A stretch of DNA of 64,000 bases, taken from positions 1,674,001-1,738,000 of the forward strand of contig NZ_LR134201.1 of assembly GCF_900635955.1 (NCBI RefSeq), read 5' to 3'. A model generated the notes under the pieces. The model did no database searches, had not been told where the DNA came from, and was given only the letters and a program-made list of their open reading frames with translations. The translations under genes were made by a program, and so were the position numbers. Below, piece after piece: positions 53,505-62,384 of the stretch (the first letter of the stretch is position 1; each line of letters starts with the position of its first letter). Source of the stretch: Cedecea lapagei. Its GTDB lineage: Bacteria; Pseudomonadota; Gammaproteobacteria; Enterobacterales; Enterobacteriaceae.

Positions 53505-55095
53505 ATGCGTAAACCTCTGGTATTGTCGGCGCTGGTTGCGGCGTTGGCCCTGGCATTAAGCGGCTGTGATGACGCGAAAAAAGAGACCGCAGCAGCACCT
53601 GCGGCGGCAAAAGAAGCCAGACAGGGAGGCAGCCTGATTATCGGTATTACCTCCGGCGATCCGCTGGCCATGAACCCGCTATACGCCAGCGATCGTACTA
53701 CGTTAACGATTATGCAGGCGCTCTATTCGCCGCTTTACAGCTATAACGGCGACAAGATTGAATGGGGCCTGGCGGAAAGCCTGACGCCCTCTGCGGACAA
53801 TCTCTCCTGGACATTGAAGCTGAAGCCCGGCCTGAAATGGCAGGATGGGCAGCCTATTACCGCCGACGACGTCGTTTTCACTTTTAACAAACTGCTGGAT
53901 GAAAAGCAGCACAGCTTTTTCCGCAGCCTGTTTGTCTATGGCAATAAACCCCTTAACGTAAGCAAAGTGGATCCGCTGACGGTGAAATTCACGCTGCCGC
54001 AGGTCAGCGCAGCTTTTGCCGGGACGCTGGTGCAAATCTACCCGATCCCGCAGCATATCTTTGATAGTGAAAAGGGTGACCTTGAAAAAAGTGCTCGCAA
54101 CGATTCACCGGTTGGCTCCGGCCCGTTCAAATTTAAAGAGTACCGCGCAGGCCAGTATTACGCCCTGACGCGCTTCGACGATTACTGGAACGGTAAACCG
54201 AAGCTGGACTCGGTCACTTACCGTTTCGCGAAGGACGCAAATTCGGCCAACCTTGCGCTACAGAACGGGGAAATCAACCTTAAGATGGTTGACCCGCAGG
54301 ATGTCTCCCGCCTGAAGGCTACCGGCAAGTTTGACTTTATTATCTACCCGGAGGGCCGGCTGGCCTATATGACGTTCAACCAGAACGTTGACAGCATGAA
54401 GAGCAAAGCGCTGCGTCAGGCCATCGCCTATGCGCTGAACAAAGACGAACTGGTGCAAACGGCTTTCACCTCTCTCGATTATGCCAAACCGGCGGCGTCT
54501 ATTCTGACGCCGGATACCCTCTACCAGACCAGCGACGTGGAGCCGTACAAGTACGATCTCGATAAAGCCAAAGCCTTGTTTAAAGCGTCCGGGCAGCCGG
54601 AGGGACTGAAGCTGCGCCTGGCGTACATCAACAGCAATAAAACTCAGGAAAGCATGGGGCTCTATATCCAGCAGCAGCTCAAGGCGACAGGCATTAACGT
54701 TGAATTACTGCCTCTGGATGCCAACGCGATGTCTCAGCGTAGCCAGGACATGAAAAACACGGCGTATGAGCTAAGCCTTGGCGGTTACATCATGGGGGGC
54801 TGAGCCGGACGGCTATAAGTCGCTGTATATGAGCAATGAAGCCTATAATTACGCGCACTATAAGAACCCGGCATTTGACGCTTTGTGGGAGCAGGGCTCG
54901 ACCGAAACAGATGCGGCGAAGCGCGCGGCTATCTACAAGCAGATCCAGCAAACCGTAGCCAACGATATGGCCTGGTATCCTGTTGCCTACACCAACGCGG
55001 TCGTGGCGGTCGATAAACGTTTTGGCGGTACAAAAGAGGCGGAGCCTAAGCCTGTTTATATGTTCCAGGACTTGTCGAAGATTTATCAACAATAA
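53505..55095 (+). pseudogene. Peptide-binding lipoprotein of a Dpp/Opp-like ABC transporter, split at a G6 run
   Basis: Read continuously this is a family-5 solute-binding protein of about 529 residues with a lipobox LSGC (Cys21). The first frame covers residues 1-433 and stops at 54803 just after GGYIMGG; the second frame carries on AEPDGYKSLYMSNEAYN to 55095. The break coincides with six Gs at 54794-54799; with five Gs the join reads IMGAEPDGYK, a normal family sequence. ATG 53505 was preferred to an in-frame upstream start because it begins a proper lipoprotein signal. First gene of a five-gene transporter unit. As written, the product lacks about 95 C-terminal residues and is unlikely to bind peptide. 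Confidence 0.85.
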
Positions 55096-55154
55096 CAATG
55101 AGTGACCCTCAGCCCGGTCTGTTTTGCACAGGCGGGGCTGAGGAAGGCGAAAAT

Positions 55155-56108
55155 ATGAATAACCTTCTTTTCCGGCGCTTATTGCAGCTGCTGCCGATGC
55201 TGCTTTTTATCTCGCTGGTCTCTTTTTTGCTGGTAAAGCTTGCTCCGGGCGATCCTGTCCAGGCGTATATTACGCCGCGCATGAGCCCGGATGATATCGA
55301 ACGCATTCGTCAAAGCATGGGCCTGGACCAACCGTTGCCGGTGCAGTATCTGCTGTGGCTGAAAAATCTGCTTCAAGGTGACCTGGGCTATTCCCTGATC
55401 TATCACCGTCCGGTATTGACGATGATTGCCGAGCGCATTCCGGCAACCCTGGGCCTGATGGGGGCCTCACTGCTGCTGGCTATTTTGCTGGCCATCCCGT
55501 TAGGGCTGTTGGCGGGCGCTTTTAAACACCGCTGGCTCGACCATGTTCTGAATCTGTTTGCCTATGTCGGGATTTCGGTGCCGATCTTCTGGTTTGGCAT
55601 CCTGCTTATCACCGTGTTCTCAGTGCAGCTAAACTGGCTGCCCAGCATGGGAATGAGGACGATCGGCCTGGAGGACGGCTGGCTGGACGTGGTGCGTCAC
55701 GGCATTCTGCCCTGTATTGCGCTGACCTTTTACAACCTCTCCAGCTATGTGCGCTATATCCGCTCTAACACCATTAGCCAGCTCTCTGCCGACTACGTGC
55801 AAACCCAGCTTGCCTATGGCGCGACCCGCAGCACTATCCTGTTTCGCCATGTGCTGAAAAACGTACTGCTTCCAGTCATTACGCTTTTCGGGCTCTCTTT
55901 TGGCGAGCTGATCGCGGGCGCTTACGTTACGGAAAGCGTTTTTTCCTGGCCGGGCATGGGGCTGCTGGGGATCCAGGCTATTACCTCGCTGGACTACCCG
56001 CTGATCATGGCGATTATTCTGCTTTCTTCTTTGATGCTGATAGCGGGGAATTTATTGGCCGATCTTCTGTATCGCGTGGCGGACCCGCGCATTAAGGCGC
56101 TGAGGTAA
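55155..56108 (+). CDS. Dpp/Opp-like ABC transporter permease 1
   Basis: A 317-residue inner-membrane permease of the DppB/OppB type: N-terminal helix, a periplasmic loop with SPDDIERIRQSMGLDQPLPVQY, five more helices and the EAA-like loop (QTQLAYGATRSTILFRHVLKN). ATG 55155 (MNNLLFRRLLQ) was chosen. Second gene of the unit, 59 bases after the binding protein and two bases before the next permease. Confidence 0.9.
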   Translation: MNNLLFRRLLQLLPMLLFISLVSFLLVKLAPGDPVQAYITPRMSPDDIERIRQSMGLDQPLPVQYLLWLKNLLQGDLGYSLIYHRPVLTMIAERIPATLGLMGASLLLAILLAIPLGLLAGAFKHRWLDHVLNLFAYVGISVPIFWFGILLITVFSVQLNWLPSMGMRTIGLEDGWLDVVRHGILPCIALTFYNLSSYVRYIRSNTISQLSADYVQTQLAYGATRSTILFRHVLKNVLLPVITLFGLSFGELIAGAYVTESVFSWPGMGLLGIQAITSLDYPLIMAIILLSSLMLIAGNLLADLLYRVADPRIKALR

Positions 56109-56110
56109 TC

Positions 56111-56956
56111 ATGAGCAGAAGATGGAAACAGGTTAAACAGGGAATGAAACAGAGCCTTCCCGCTCAGCTTTCACTGGCAATGTTAGTGTTTTTTGCCCTG
56201 GCGTCATTATCGGCGTTGTTCAGCCCATGGGACCCAAACCAGATGTCGCTTCAGGCGCGGATGCTGCCTCCTGATGCGAGGCACTGGTTTGGCACGGATG
56301 AATATGGCAGAGACTACTTTACGCGTGCGCTATATGGCGGGCAGATTTCCCTGATGGTCGGCTTTCTGGCGATGCTGTTTTCTACGCTTATCGGCACGCT
56401 GGTAGGCACAATCAGCGGTTACTTCGGCGGTAAAATAGACAGCCTGCTAATGAGGCTGGTGGATATACTGATGTCAATCCCCGCCTTTTTCCTGCTGCTG
56501 GTACTCAATGCTTACCTGAAGCCCGGGATTGCCAATATTATTTTGATCATCAGCGCACTCACCTGGATGAGCATGTCGCGTCTGATTCGCGCAGAAACCT
56601 TGACGCTAAAAGAGCGTGAATATGTCATTTACGCGCGAGCCTCCGGCGAGCATCCTCTGCGGATTATTGCCCGCCATATCATCCCTACTATTTTGCCGAC
56701 GATCGTTGTGGCGGCGACGCTGAATATTGCCTCTGCCATTTTAATGGAGTCTACATTGAGCTTTCTTGGTCTTGGCGTGCAGCAGCCAGATGCCTCCTGG
56801 GGCAGCATGCTGAATAACGCTCAGTCTTACATCGGCGAAGCTTCCTGGCTTGCCATGTTCCCCGGCGTGCTAATCCTGCTGACGGTGTTGAGCTTTAACG
56901 TGCTGGGCGACGTGTTCCGGACTGCCTTTGAGCCGGGGGCAAACCGTGATGAATAA
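56111..56956 (+). CDS. Dpp/Opp-like ABC transporter permease 2
   Basis: A 281-residue permease of the DppC/OppC type, with HWFGTDEYGRDYFTRALYGG before the channel domain and the EAA loop (VIYARASGEHPLRIIARHIIPT). It pairs with the first permease to form the channel. It overlaps the ATPase gene by eight bases. Confidence 0.9.
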   Translation: MSRRWKQVKQGMKQSLPAQLSLAMLVFFALASLSALFSPWDPNQMSLQARMLPPDARHWFGTDEYGRDYFTRALYGGQISLMVGFLAMLFSTLIGTLVGTISGYFGGKIDSLLMRLVDILMSIPAFFLLLVLNAYLKPGIANIILIISALTWMSMSRLIRAETLTLKEREYVIYARASGEHPLRIIARHIIPTILPTIVVAATLNIASAILMESTLSFLGLGVQQPDASWGSMLNNAQSYIGEASWLAMFPGVLILLTVLSFNVLGDVFRTAFEPGANRDE

Positions 56957-57926
56957 TCTTCTGGAAATCGATAACCTGAAAACATCCTTCTTTACCCGCG
57001 AGGGTGAAGTCCATGCGGTACGTGGCGTGAGTTTTAGCGTGCAGCGGGGGGAAGTTGTGGGCATTGTTGGAGAGTCAGGCTGCGGTAAAAGCGTTACCTG
57101 CAAATCGGTAATCAATTTGCTGGGGAGTCACGGCAAGGTCGTTGACGGGCATATTCGCTTTCAGGGTGAAGATCTGGCTCGCAAAACGCCGGAGCAAATG
57201 CGCCACCTGCGCGGCAGTGAGATAGCGATGATTTTTCAGGACCCGATGACGGCGCTGAACCCGGTGTTGACTGTCGGACGGCAGATGAGCGAAATCCTTA
57301 TTCGTCACCAACGCCTGGGCAGAAAAGCGGCGAAAGAGAAGGCGATTGCCATGCTCGTCCAAGTGGGGATTAGCCAGCCGGAAAAGCGTTATGAGCAGTA
57401 TCCGCATGAATTTAGCGGCGGTATGCGCCAGCGGGTAATGATAGCGATAGCGCTGTCGTGCAATCCTTCTTTATTGATTGCCGATGAGCCAACCACCGCG
57501 CTGGACGTCACCATTCAGGCACAGATCCTTCGCCTGCTTAAGCATCTTCAGCAGCAAACGGAGACGGCGATTTTATTGATCACTCATGACCTGGGCGTGG
57601 TTGCGCAGGTGTGTTCGCGTGTAGTGGTGATGTACGGCGGGCTGGTGATGGAGCAGGGGAGCGTTGAGGCGATTTTTTACCGGCCCGCTCATCCTTACAC
57701 GCGCGGCCTTCTTGCCTCCCTGCCTCGAGCTGATGGCAGTGAAGAGCGCCTGTCGCCGATAGAAGGGAGCCCGCCCGGTCTGCTGAATCCGCCGCCGGGC
57801 TGTCCCTTTGCCGCTCGCTGCCCGCAGCGCATGGCCGTTTGCGACATGCCTGCGCCAAAACACACGCTTGCTGGCGGCCACGAGGTTAGCTGCTGGCTGT
57901 GGGAAAAAGAGGCCGCTAATGTCTGA
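56949..57926 (+). CDS. Dpp/Opp-like ABC transporter ATPase, DppD type
   Basis: A 325-residue ATPase with Walker A GESGCGKS (41-48), signature EFSGGMRQRV, Walker B LLIADEPTTALD and the C-terminal oligopeptide-transporter extension (GCPFAARCPQRM), whose Cys residues can bind a 4Fe-4S cluster in relatives. I start at ATG 56949; GTG 56946 is the alternative. It contains an intact G6 run at 57046-57051. It overlaps the next gene by eight bases. Confidence 0.9.
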   Translation: MNNLLEIDNLKTSFFTREGEVHAVRGVSFSVQRGEVVGIVGESGCGKSVTCKSVINLLGSHGKVVDGHIRFQGEDLARKTPEQMRHLRGSEIAMIFQDPMTALNPVLTVGRQMSEILIRHQRLGRKAAKEKAIAMLVQVGISQPEKRYEQYPHEFSGGMRQRVMIAIALSCNPSLLIADEPTTALDVTIQAQILRLLKHLQQQTETAILLITHDLGVVAQVCSRVVVMYGGLVMEQGSVEAIFYRPAHPYTRGLLASLPRADGSEERLSPIEGSPPGLLNPPPGCPFAARCPQRMAVCDMPAPKHTLAGGHEVSCWLWEKEAANV

Positions 57927-58884
57927 CCCTTCTCCTTTAATTCGTATCCGTAATTTACGTAAGCATTTCACCTCCGATCGGAGCTGGTTCGGCCGTGGGA
58001 TTACGGTCAAAGCCGTGGATGGCGTTAGCTTTGATATTTTTCCAGGGGAAACCTACGGTCTGGTCGGAGAGTCGGGCTGCGGTAAATCGACACTTGGCCG
58101 TAGTTTGTTGAGATTGTTCGAGGTGACCGATGGCGAGATAGAGTTCGACGGGCGCGATATTGCCGCGCTAGACGAACGTCAGCTCAAACCTGTTCGCCGC
58201 CGCATGCAGGCCGTTTTCCAGGATCCATATTCCTCGCTCAACCCCGGAATGACGGTGGCGCAGCTGATTGCGGAACCCATGCGCATTCACGGCTACGATG
58301 CAAAACGGCGGCAAAGTCGAACGCTGGAACTGCTGGAGCAGGTAGGGTTAAGCCGTGGGCACCTCGACCGCTTTCCCCATGAATTTAGCGGCGGTCAGCG
58401 GCAGCGTATCAGTATTGCCCGGGCACTGTCGGTGAACCCTGAGTTCGTTGTTTGCGATGAGCCACTCTCCGCCCTTGATGTGTCGGTGCAGGCTCAGGTC
58501 GTGAACATCCTGCAGGATTTGCAGCAGGCTTTGGGGCTGACTTACCTGTTTATCGCTCACGATTTGTCGATGGTTCGCCATATTTCAGACCGTATCGGGG
58601 TGATGTACCTGGGGACGCTGGTGGAGGAGGCCCCTGCGGAAACGTTATATCGCCAACCGGCTCACCCCTATACCCGAGCGCTGTTGGCCGCCATCCCCAT
58701 TGCCGACCCGCATATTCAAATGCTGGAGCCAGGCGGGCTCAGGGGCGAAGCTGGCGGTGAGGGGGGCGGCTGTAAATTTGCAGACCGTTGCCCGAGGGTC
58801 ATGGCTAGCTGCCGCCAGCAGCCTCCTGAAATGCGCGAGATTGCGCCGGGGCACCGGGTTGCCTGCTGGCAGTCCGAAAAATAA
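57919..58884 (+). CDS. Dpp/Opp-like ABC transporter ATPase, DppF type
   Basis: A 321-residue ATPase with Walker A GESGCGKS (50-57), signature EFSGGQRQR and Walker B VVCDEPLSALD. The C-terminal Cys motif (CKFADRCPRVMASC) matches the family. ATG 57919 lies inside the end of the preceding gene. It contains an intact G6 run at 58761-58766. It ends the five-gene unit; the ligand is unknown but should be a peptide or a peptide-like molecule. Confidence 0.9.
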   Translation: MSDPSPLIRIRNLRKHFTSDRSWFGRGITVKAVDGVSFDIFPGETYGLVGESGCGKSTLGRSLLRLFEVTDGEIEFDGRDIAALDERQLKPVRRRMQAVFQDPYSSLNPGMTVAQLIAEPMRIHGYDAKRRQSRTLELLEQVGLSRGHLDRFPHEFSGGQRQRISIARALSVNPEFVVCDEPLSALDVSVQAQVVNILQDLQQALGLTYLFIAHDLSMVRHISDRIGVMYLGTLVEEAPAETLYRQPAHPYTRALLAAIPIADPHIQMLEPGGLRGEAGGEGGGCKFADRCPRVMASCRQQPPEMREIAPGHRVACWQSEK

Positions 58885-59011
58885 ATCAACAGGGCTTTCG
58901 CCTCCCGCTTGAACCCGTACAACCGTTGATGAGGCTTTTCCACCGAATGTTCTGTTGCCTCGAGCGGAGAGGCGCAGGTAGACTGTCGCGCAAATAAAAC
59001 AGGAGATTAAA

Positions 59012-59263
59012 ATGGCCGAACACCTCTCTGCCGATCAGGAACTGGTTTCCGACGTCGTGGCTTGTCAGTTAGTGATTAAACAAATTCTTGACGTGATCGA
59101 CGTTATTGCGCCGGTTGAAGTCCGTGAAAAGATGTCGGAGCAGCTGAAAACCATCGATTTTACCAGCCACCCTGCCGCTGTAGATCCGGTAACGCGCCGC
59201 GCGATTCAGAAAGCGATTGCCCTGATCGAGCTGAAATTTACCCAGCAGAAAGAAGCGCACTAG
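59012..59263 (+). CDS. yecJ: YecJ family protein (DUF2766)
   Basis: An 83-residue protein nearly identical to E. coli YecJ in LSADQELVSDVVACQLVIKQ and on through the chain. Function unknown. ATG 59012 follows CAGGAG. Convergent with ftnB, with a shared terminator. Confidence 0.93.
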   Translation: MAEHLSADQELVSDVVACQLVIKQILDVIDVIAPVEVREKMSEQLKTIDFTSHPAAVDPVTRRAIQKAIALIELKFTQQKEAH

Positions 59264-59308
59264 TCCCGCTTTCTGGACGCCAGGGGCCATGCCGCACCAG
59301 AGCAAGAA

Positions 59309-59337
59309 AAAAGCACCCGCCTTCAGCAGGTGCTTTT
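59309..59337. terminator. Shared terminator of yecJ and ftnB
   Basis: AAAAGCACC and GGTGCTTTT arms flank an 11-base loop; A and T runs on both sides let it work in both directions. Confidence 0.82.
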
Positions 59338-59355
59338 CCCTCTATAAAGAGCTCA

Positions 59356-59859
59356 TCAGTGGTACTCTTTTTCGACCAGATTCAGCAGATGCTGGTCAGT
59401 CTGGCTCATGCACAGGCCCGCTTTTCGGGCGCTACGCACCTCTGCAAGGATCATTTGTAGCCGCTCTCCATCACGATCCTGCTCTTTGCTTAACGTCGTC
59501 AGAAAACTCACAATTTTATCGGCATTGGCCGCTTTCGCTTCTTCTTTCAGCATAGTCAGCGTTTCGTGGCGCAGGTGGTAATCATCCAGCGTTCGTTGAA
59601 ACAGCTCTTCCAGGTTCAGGCATTGGCATTCAGGCGGCGTCATCGTGTCAACGCTCGGCATACCGCCTGCCCGTTTCATAAAGTTAAAGACCCGCATCAT
59701 GTGCGTAACGTGGTTCTGAGCCTGACCACGAAGAACATCGGCGCTGCCGGTCAGGTGGTTCCTGGTGCACCACGCGCTCAGATACAGGCACAGGTGAGAG
59801 GCATAAAATTCACGGTTAATTTGCGCATTAAGTTTCTGGATCATGCTGGCAGCGGGCAT
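59356..59859 (-). CDS. ftnB: Ferritin-like protein FtnB
   Basis: A 167-residue ferritin-family protein with the FtnB length and start (LNAQINREFYASHLCLYLSAWC). The ferroxidase residues are incompletely conserved, as is typical for FtnB, which in Salmonella aids repair of oxidised iron-sulfur enzymes rather than storing much iron. Convergent with yecJ. Confidence 0.92.
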   Translation of the reverse strand: MPAASMIQKLNAQINREFYASHLCLYLSAWCTRNHLTGSADVLRGQAQNHVTHMMRVFNFMKRAGGMPSVDTMTPPECQCLNLEELFQRTLDDYHLRHETLTMLKEEAKAANADKIVSFLTTLSKEQDRDGERLQMILAEVRSARKAGLCMSQTDQHLLNLVEKEYH

Positions 59860-60673
59860 ATAAATATCCTTATTTCTATGAGCAATGCTTAAGGGGAGCG
59901 AATAAAAATACGCGTCTGCCCGGTCAGGGGAACGACCCGGAGAAGGCTATTTTTATTTCTTTAATTTTTTTACAAAATAAAAGAAACTGCAACCATGATT
60001 CGTATATTTTTGATGTAACTTGCTGTATTTGATATAGAATATATTTCATCTTTGCTGGTGGGACTTCGCCTTATTGCCTATATCAACCGCAGCTCTGACA
60101 GCCCCGCGCGGCTTTATGGCATGTTAATCATTTTTTTCTTTTTAGTTAATTTTAATATTTTTTGCGTAAGCGGGATGAGATCACCTTTACCCCACTTGAG
60201 GGGTAATTAAGCGATCCGTTAATGCCTATATAAAACAAAAAAACGGTGGCTAGAGGAGAGTGAAACGGCGATGAGGAACGGGCATTGAGGCGCGGAAGCT
60301 TAAAAAGTAAGCGAACCTGAGGCATCAACAGGGAAGAATTGGCTGGCGCGGCTAATGAATTGTTTTTTGTACATATCGTGAATCCGCAGGGTTCTGGCAT
60401 GAAGAGGTTGAGCCTGAAGAAGAGAGCGCGATGCTCAGGCGGACATGAGCCGGGGGAGAATGAGAGCGAAGCGGCCCCTGTTCAGGCAAAAAGAATACGA
60501 AAACCGTGTCGTTTATTTCGACACGTGTTTTCCTGTTAGGAAAAAGGAAATATACCAGGATAAAAAAATGATTTTTCGTAAATTACCGCAATTAGCCACT
60601 AAGGAATAACCGGGGTAATCGCTCAGGAGAGGCCACAACCGCCAAGCCAGCTCCGCTTTCTACCGGGACGTTT
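59860..60673. other. Long intergenic region between ftnB and uspC
   Basis: About 814 bases, AT-rich on the left (59940-60170). I see no homologue of a known gene. A hairpin TACCCC/GGGGTA lies at about 60188-60205 and another, CGTGTCG/CGACACG, at about 60504-60524 with T-rich flanks, possibly the uspC terminator. A short basic open frame (60399-60539; MKRLSLKKRAR...) is discussed under findings and is not called as a gene. Confidence 0.5.
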
Positions 60674-61093
60674 TTAAAGTGGCACCAGCAGCACATCAAT
60701 CTGGCTCGAGGCTACCACCGCTCGGGCTGAGCAGGTGATTTTGCTGAAGAAACTCTGGTTATGATTGCCACAAAGCACCAAATCCACATCCTGTTTTTCA
60801 CAGATACTGAGAATAAGTTCACTTAGTTCCCCTGTGGAAATAATTACCTTTTCAACAGGATACTGTGCTTTTGATTTTAGTTCATCAAGGAAAAGATGGG
60901 TTTCTTCCAGCATCAGATCGCGCAGATTTTCCAGCATCGGGGCGGCAAGCTGATTGTACAACTCGGGATCGGAGGCCAGCGTGACGAGGGTAATTTTTCC
61001 GTTGACGGGTTTGACGATAGAGACGGCCTTTTGTACCAGTCGATGGCTTTCTGGCGTGACGGCAACGGCAACCAGCACATGATGATAGCTCAT
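60674..61093 (-). CDS. uspC: Universal stress protein UspC
   Basis: A 139-residue protein of the UspA superfamily, with the N-terminus MSYHHVLVAVAVTPES and the motif LASDPELYNQLAAPMLE shared with E. coli UspC. UspC scaffolds KdpD and affects motility and adhesion in E. coli. ATG 61093 follows GGAGGATCTGT. In E. coli it is also the divergent neighbour of flhDC. Confidence 0.94.
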   Translation of the reverse strand: MSYHHVLVAVAVTPESHRLVQKAVSIVKPVNGKITLVTLASDPELYNQLAAPMLENLRDLMLEETHLFLDELKSKAQYPVEKVIISTGELSELILSICEKQDVDLVLCGNHNQSFFSKITCSARAVVASSQIDVLLVPL

Positions 61094-61597
61094 ACAGATC
61101 CTCCACATTTTTTGTGTGAATTGTTAACATTTTCTTACACCAGATGCGGGTCAGGCGCAACGCTTATGGCTCGTCAAAATGTGAAGTCACGCATGTGAAT
61201 TGTTTAGTTATTCTTATGAAACGAATTTGCAACATCTTTTGATAGTCGATTTTCAAAAATTTGCCATAAGAGGAACAGATTAATTTGCGAACCTGGATCG
61301 GGTGATCACTTTCGCTAACTGGCGCTTTTGAAATCATAACGTTCGGTTAAAATGCCGCTATAATTTGATTTAAGTCTATGAATAACGGCAGATTACGACC
61401 TACAGCTTACGTAAAATGTGATCGCTCAGGCATTCCTGTGCGCCGGGATAGGATAAAAAGCAAAGATAACTCAGGATGTTGTGATATTTCAGTATCACTA
61501 TTCGTCATCTCTCCTCGGGAAAATTCTTAATACGATGAAAAAGTAAGCAAATGAAAAGCGATTCTGATGCTTTTCACTTCAAGGATTGATGTATTTA

Positions 61598-61613
61598 TGT
61601 GATCTGCGTCACA
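61598..61613 (+). promoter_or_regulatory. CRP binding site of flhDC
   Basis: TGTGA-TCTGCG-TCACA is a perfect match to the CRP consensus. Its centre is about 71 bases before the expected transcription start, as in E. coli. Confidence 0.9.
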
Positions 61614-61640
61614 TAAATTCTAAAATCGCCGATGGCTGCA

Positions 61641-61669
61641 TTGTATGTGCTTGGGGCTGCGAGTAGAGT
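61641..61669 (+). promoter_or_regulatory. flhDC promoter
   Basis: TTGTAT (61641-61646), 17 bases, TAGAGT (61664-61669). Position relative to the CRP site and RcsAB box, and the sequence TTGTATGTGCTTG, agree with the mapped E. coli promoter as I remember it. Confidence 0.8.
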
Positions 61670-61678
61670 TTGCCCGAA

Positions 61679-61694
61679 TTAGGAAAAATCTTAG
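61679..61694. promoter_or_regulatory. RcsAB box at the flhDC start
   Basis: TTAGGAAAAATCTTAG fits the RcsAB consensus and appears identical to the E. coli flhDC box, where RcsA-RcsB or RcsB represses motility. It lies just downstream of the predicted start of transcription. Confidence 0.85.
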
Positions 61695-62030
61695 TTTTTT
61701 GTAATAAAATGATGAACGCCAACAGGCGTTCGGGCTTTGTCAGGGAAACAGCTTCTACTGCAGTACGCGGAGGGCTAAGTCAGAGCCAGGATTTATCCGT
61801 GCATTTTGGCCGTAACGATTGTTTTAATTTAACCGGGGAGACCCGGCGACATCGCGGGGTGCGGTAACAACCCCCTAATAGTTCAGAAAACAGTAATGGC
61901 GCGAAGCATCGCTTCGGTTTCTTACAGTCGTAAGTTTCTGGAGAATTTCCTGATGTTGACACCTTACTGTCATCCGAAATATTTAGGCTAGGCCGCATAC
62001 AATAATAGTTGGTTATTCGGGATGGAAAAA

Positions 62031-62381
62031 ATGCATACTTCCGAGTTGCTAAAACATATTTACGACATAAATTTGTCGTACTTATTGCTTGCACAGCGTC
62101 TTATAAGTCAGGACAAACCTTCAGCCATGTTTCGTCTGGGCATCGCAGAAGATATGGCTAATACTCTCGGGGAACTCACGTTACCCCAAATGGTTAAACT
62201 GGCAGAAACTAACCAATTAATTTGTCAGTTCCGCTTTAGCGAAAGCCAGGCGATTACTCGCTTAACACAAGACTCCCGTGTGGATGATTTACAGCAAATT
62301 CATACCGGTATTTTGTTATCTACCCGTTTATTGAATGAGGTGTCGACGCCTGCCGAGGCACCTAAGAAAAAAAGGGCATAA
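62031..62381 (+). CDS. flhD: FlhD, subunit of the flagellar master regulator
   Basis: A 116-residue protein, the same length as in E. coli, starting MHTSELLKHIYDINLSYLLL. It forms FlhD4C2, which activates class 2 flagellar promoters with sigma-70. An ATG three codons upstream (62022) is in frame; I prefer 62031 because it matches the family start. Three bases separate it from flhC. Confidence 0.96.
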   Translation: MHTSELLKHIYDINLSYLLLAQRLISQDKPSAMFRLGIAEDMANTLGELTLPQMVKLAETNQLICQFRFSESQAITRLTQDSRVDDLQQIHTGILLSTRLLNEVSTPAEAPKKKRA

Positions 62382-62384
62382 CAA

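Larger units (their letters stand above)
61094..62030 (+). promoter_or_regulatory. flhDC control region and long leader
   Basis: About 937 bases without a gene. Going right: AT-rich upstream DNA; a perfect CRP site (61598-61613); a promoter matching the E. coli flhDC promoter (-35 TTGTAT, 61641-61646; 17-base spacer; -10 TAGAGT, 61664-61669); a RcsAB box (61679-61694); then a leader of about 355 bases with hairpins GAACGCC/GGCGTTC (61714-61731), CCGGG/CCCGG (61833-61846) and CGAAGC/GCTTCG (61902-61916). GGA motifs of the kind bound by CsrA occur repeatedly. The parts I recall from E. coli K-12 add up to a leader of about 198 bases. Confidence 0.8.

Noticed and set aside
54778..55095. An independent 105-residue protein
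   Set aside because: Its sequence is the C-terminal end of the peptide-binding protein, and the start codon falls inside that gene next to the G6 run.
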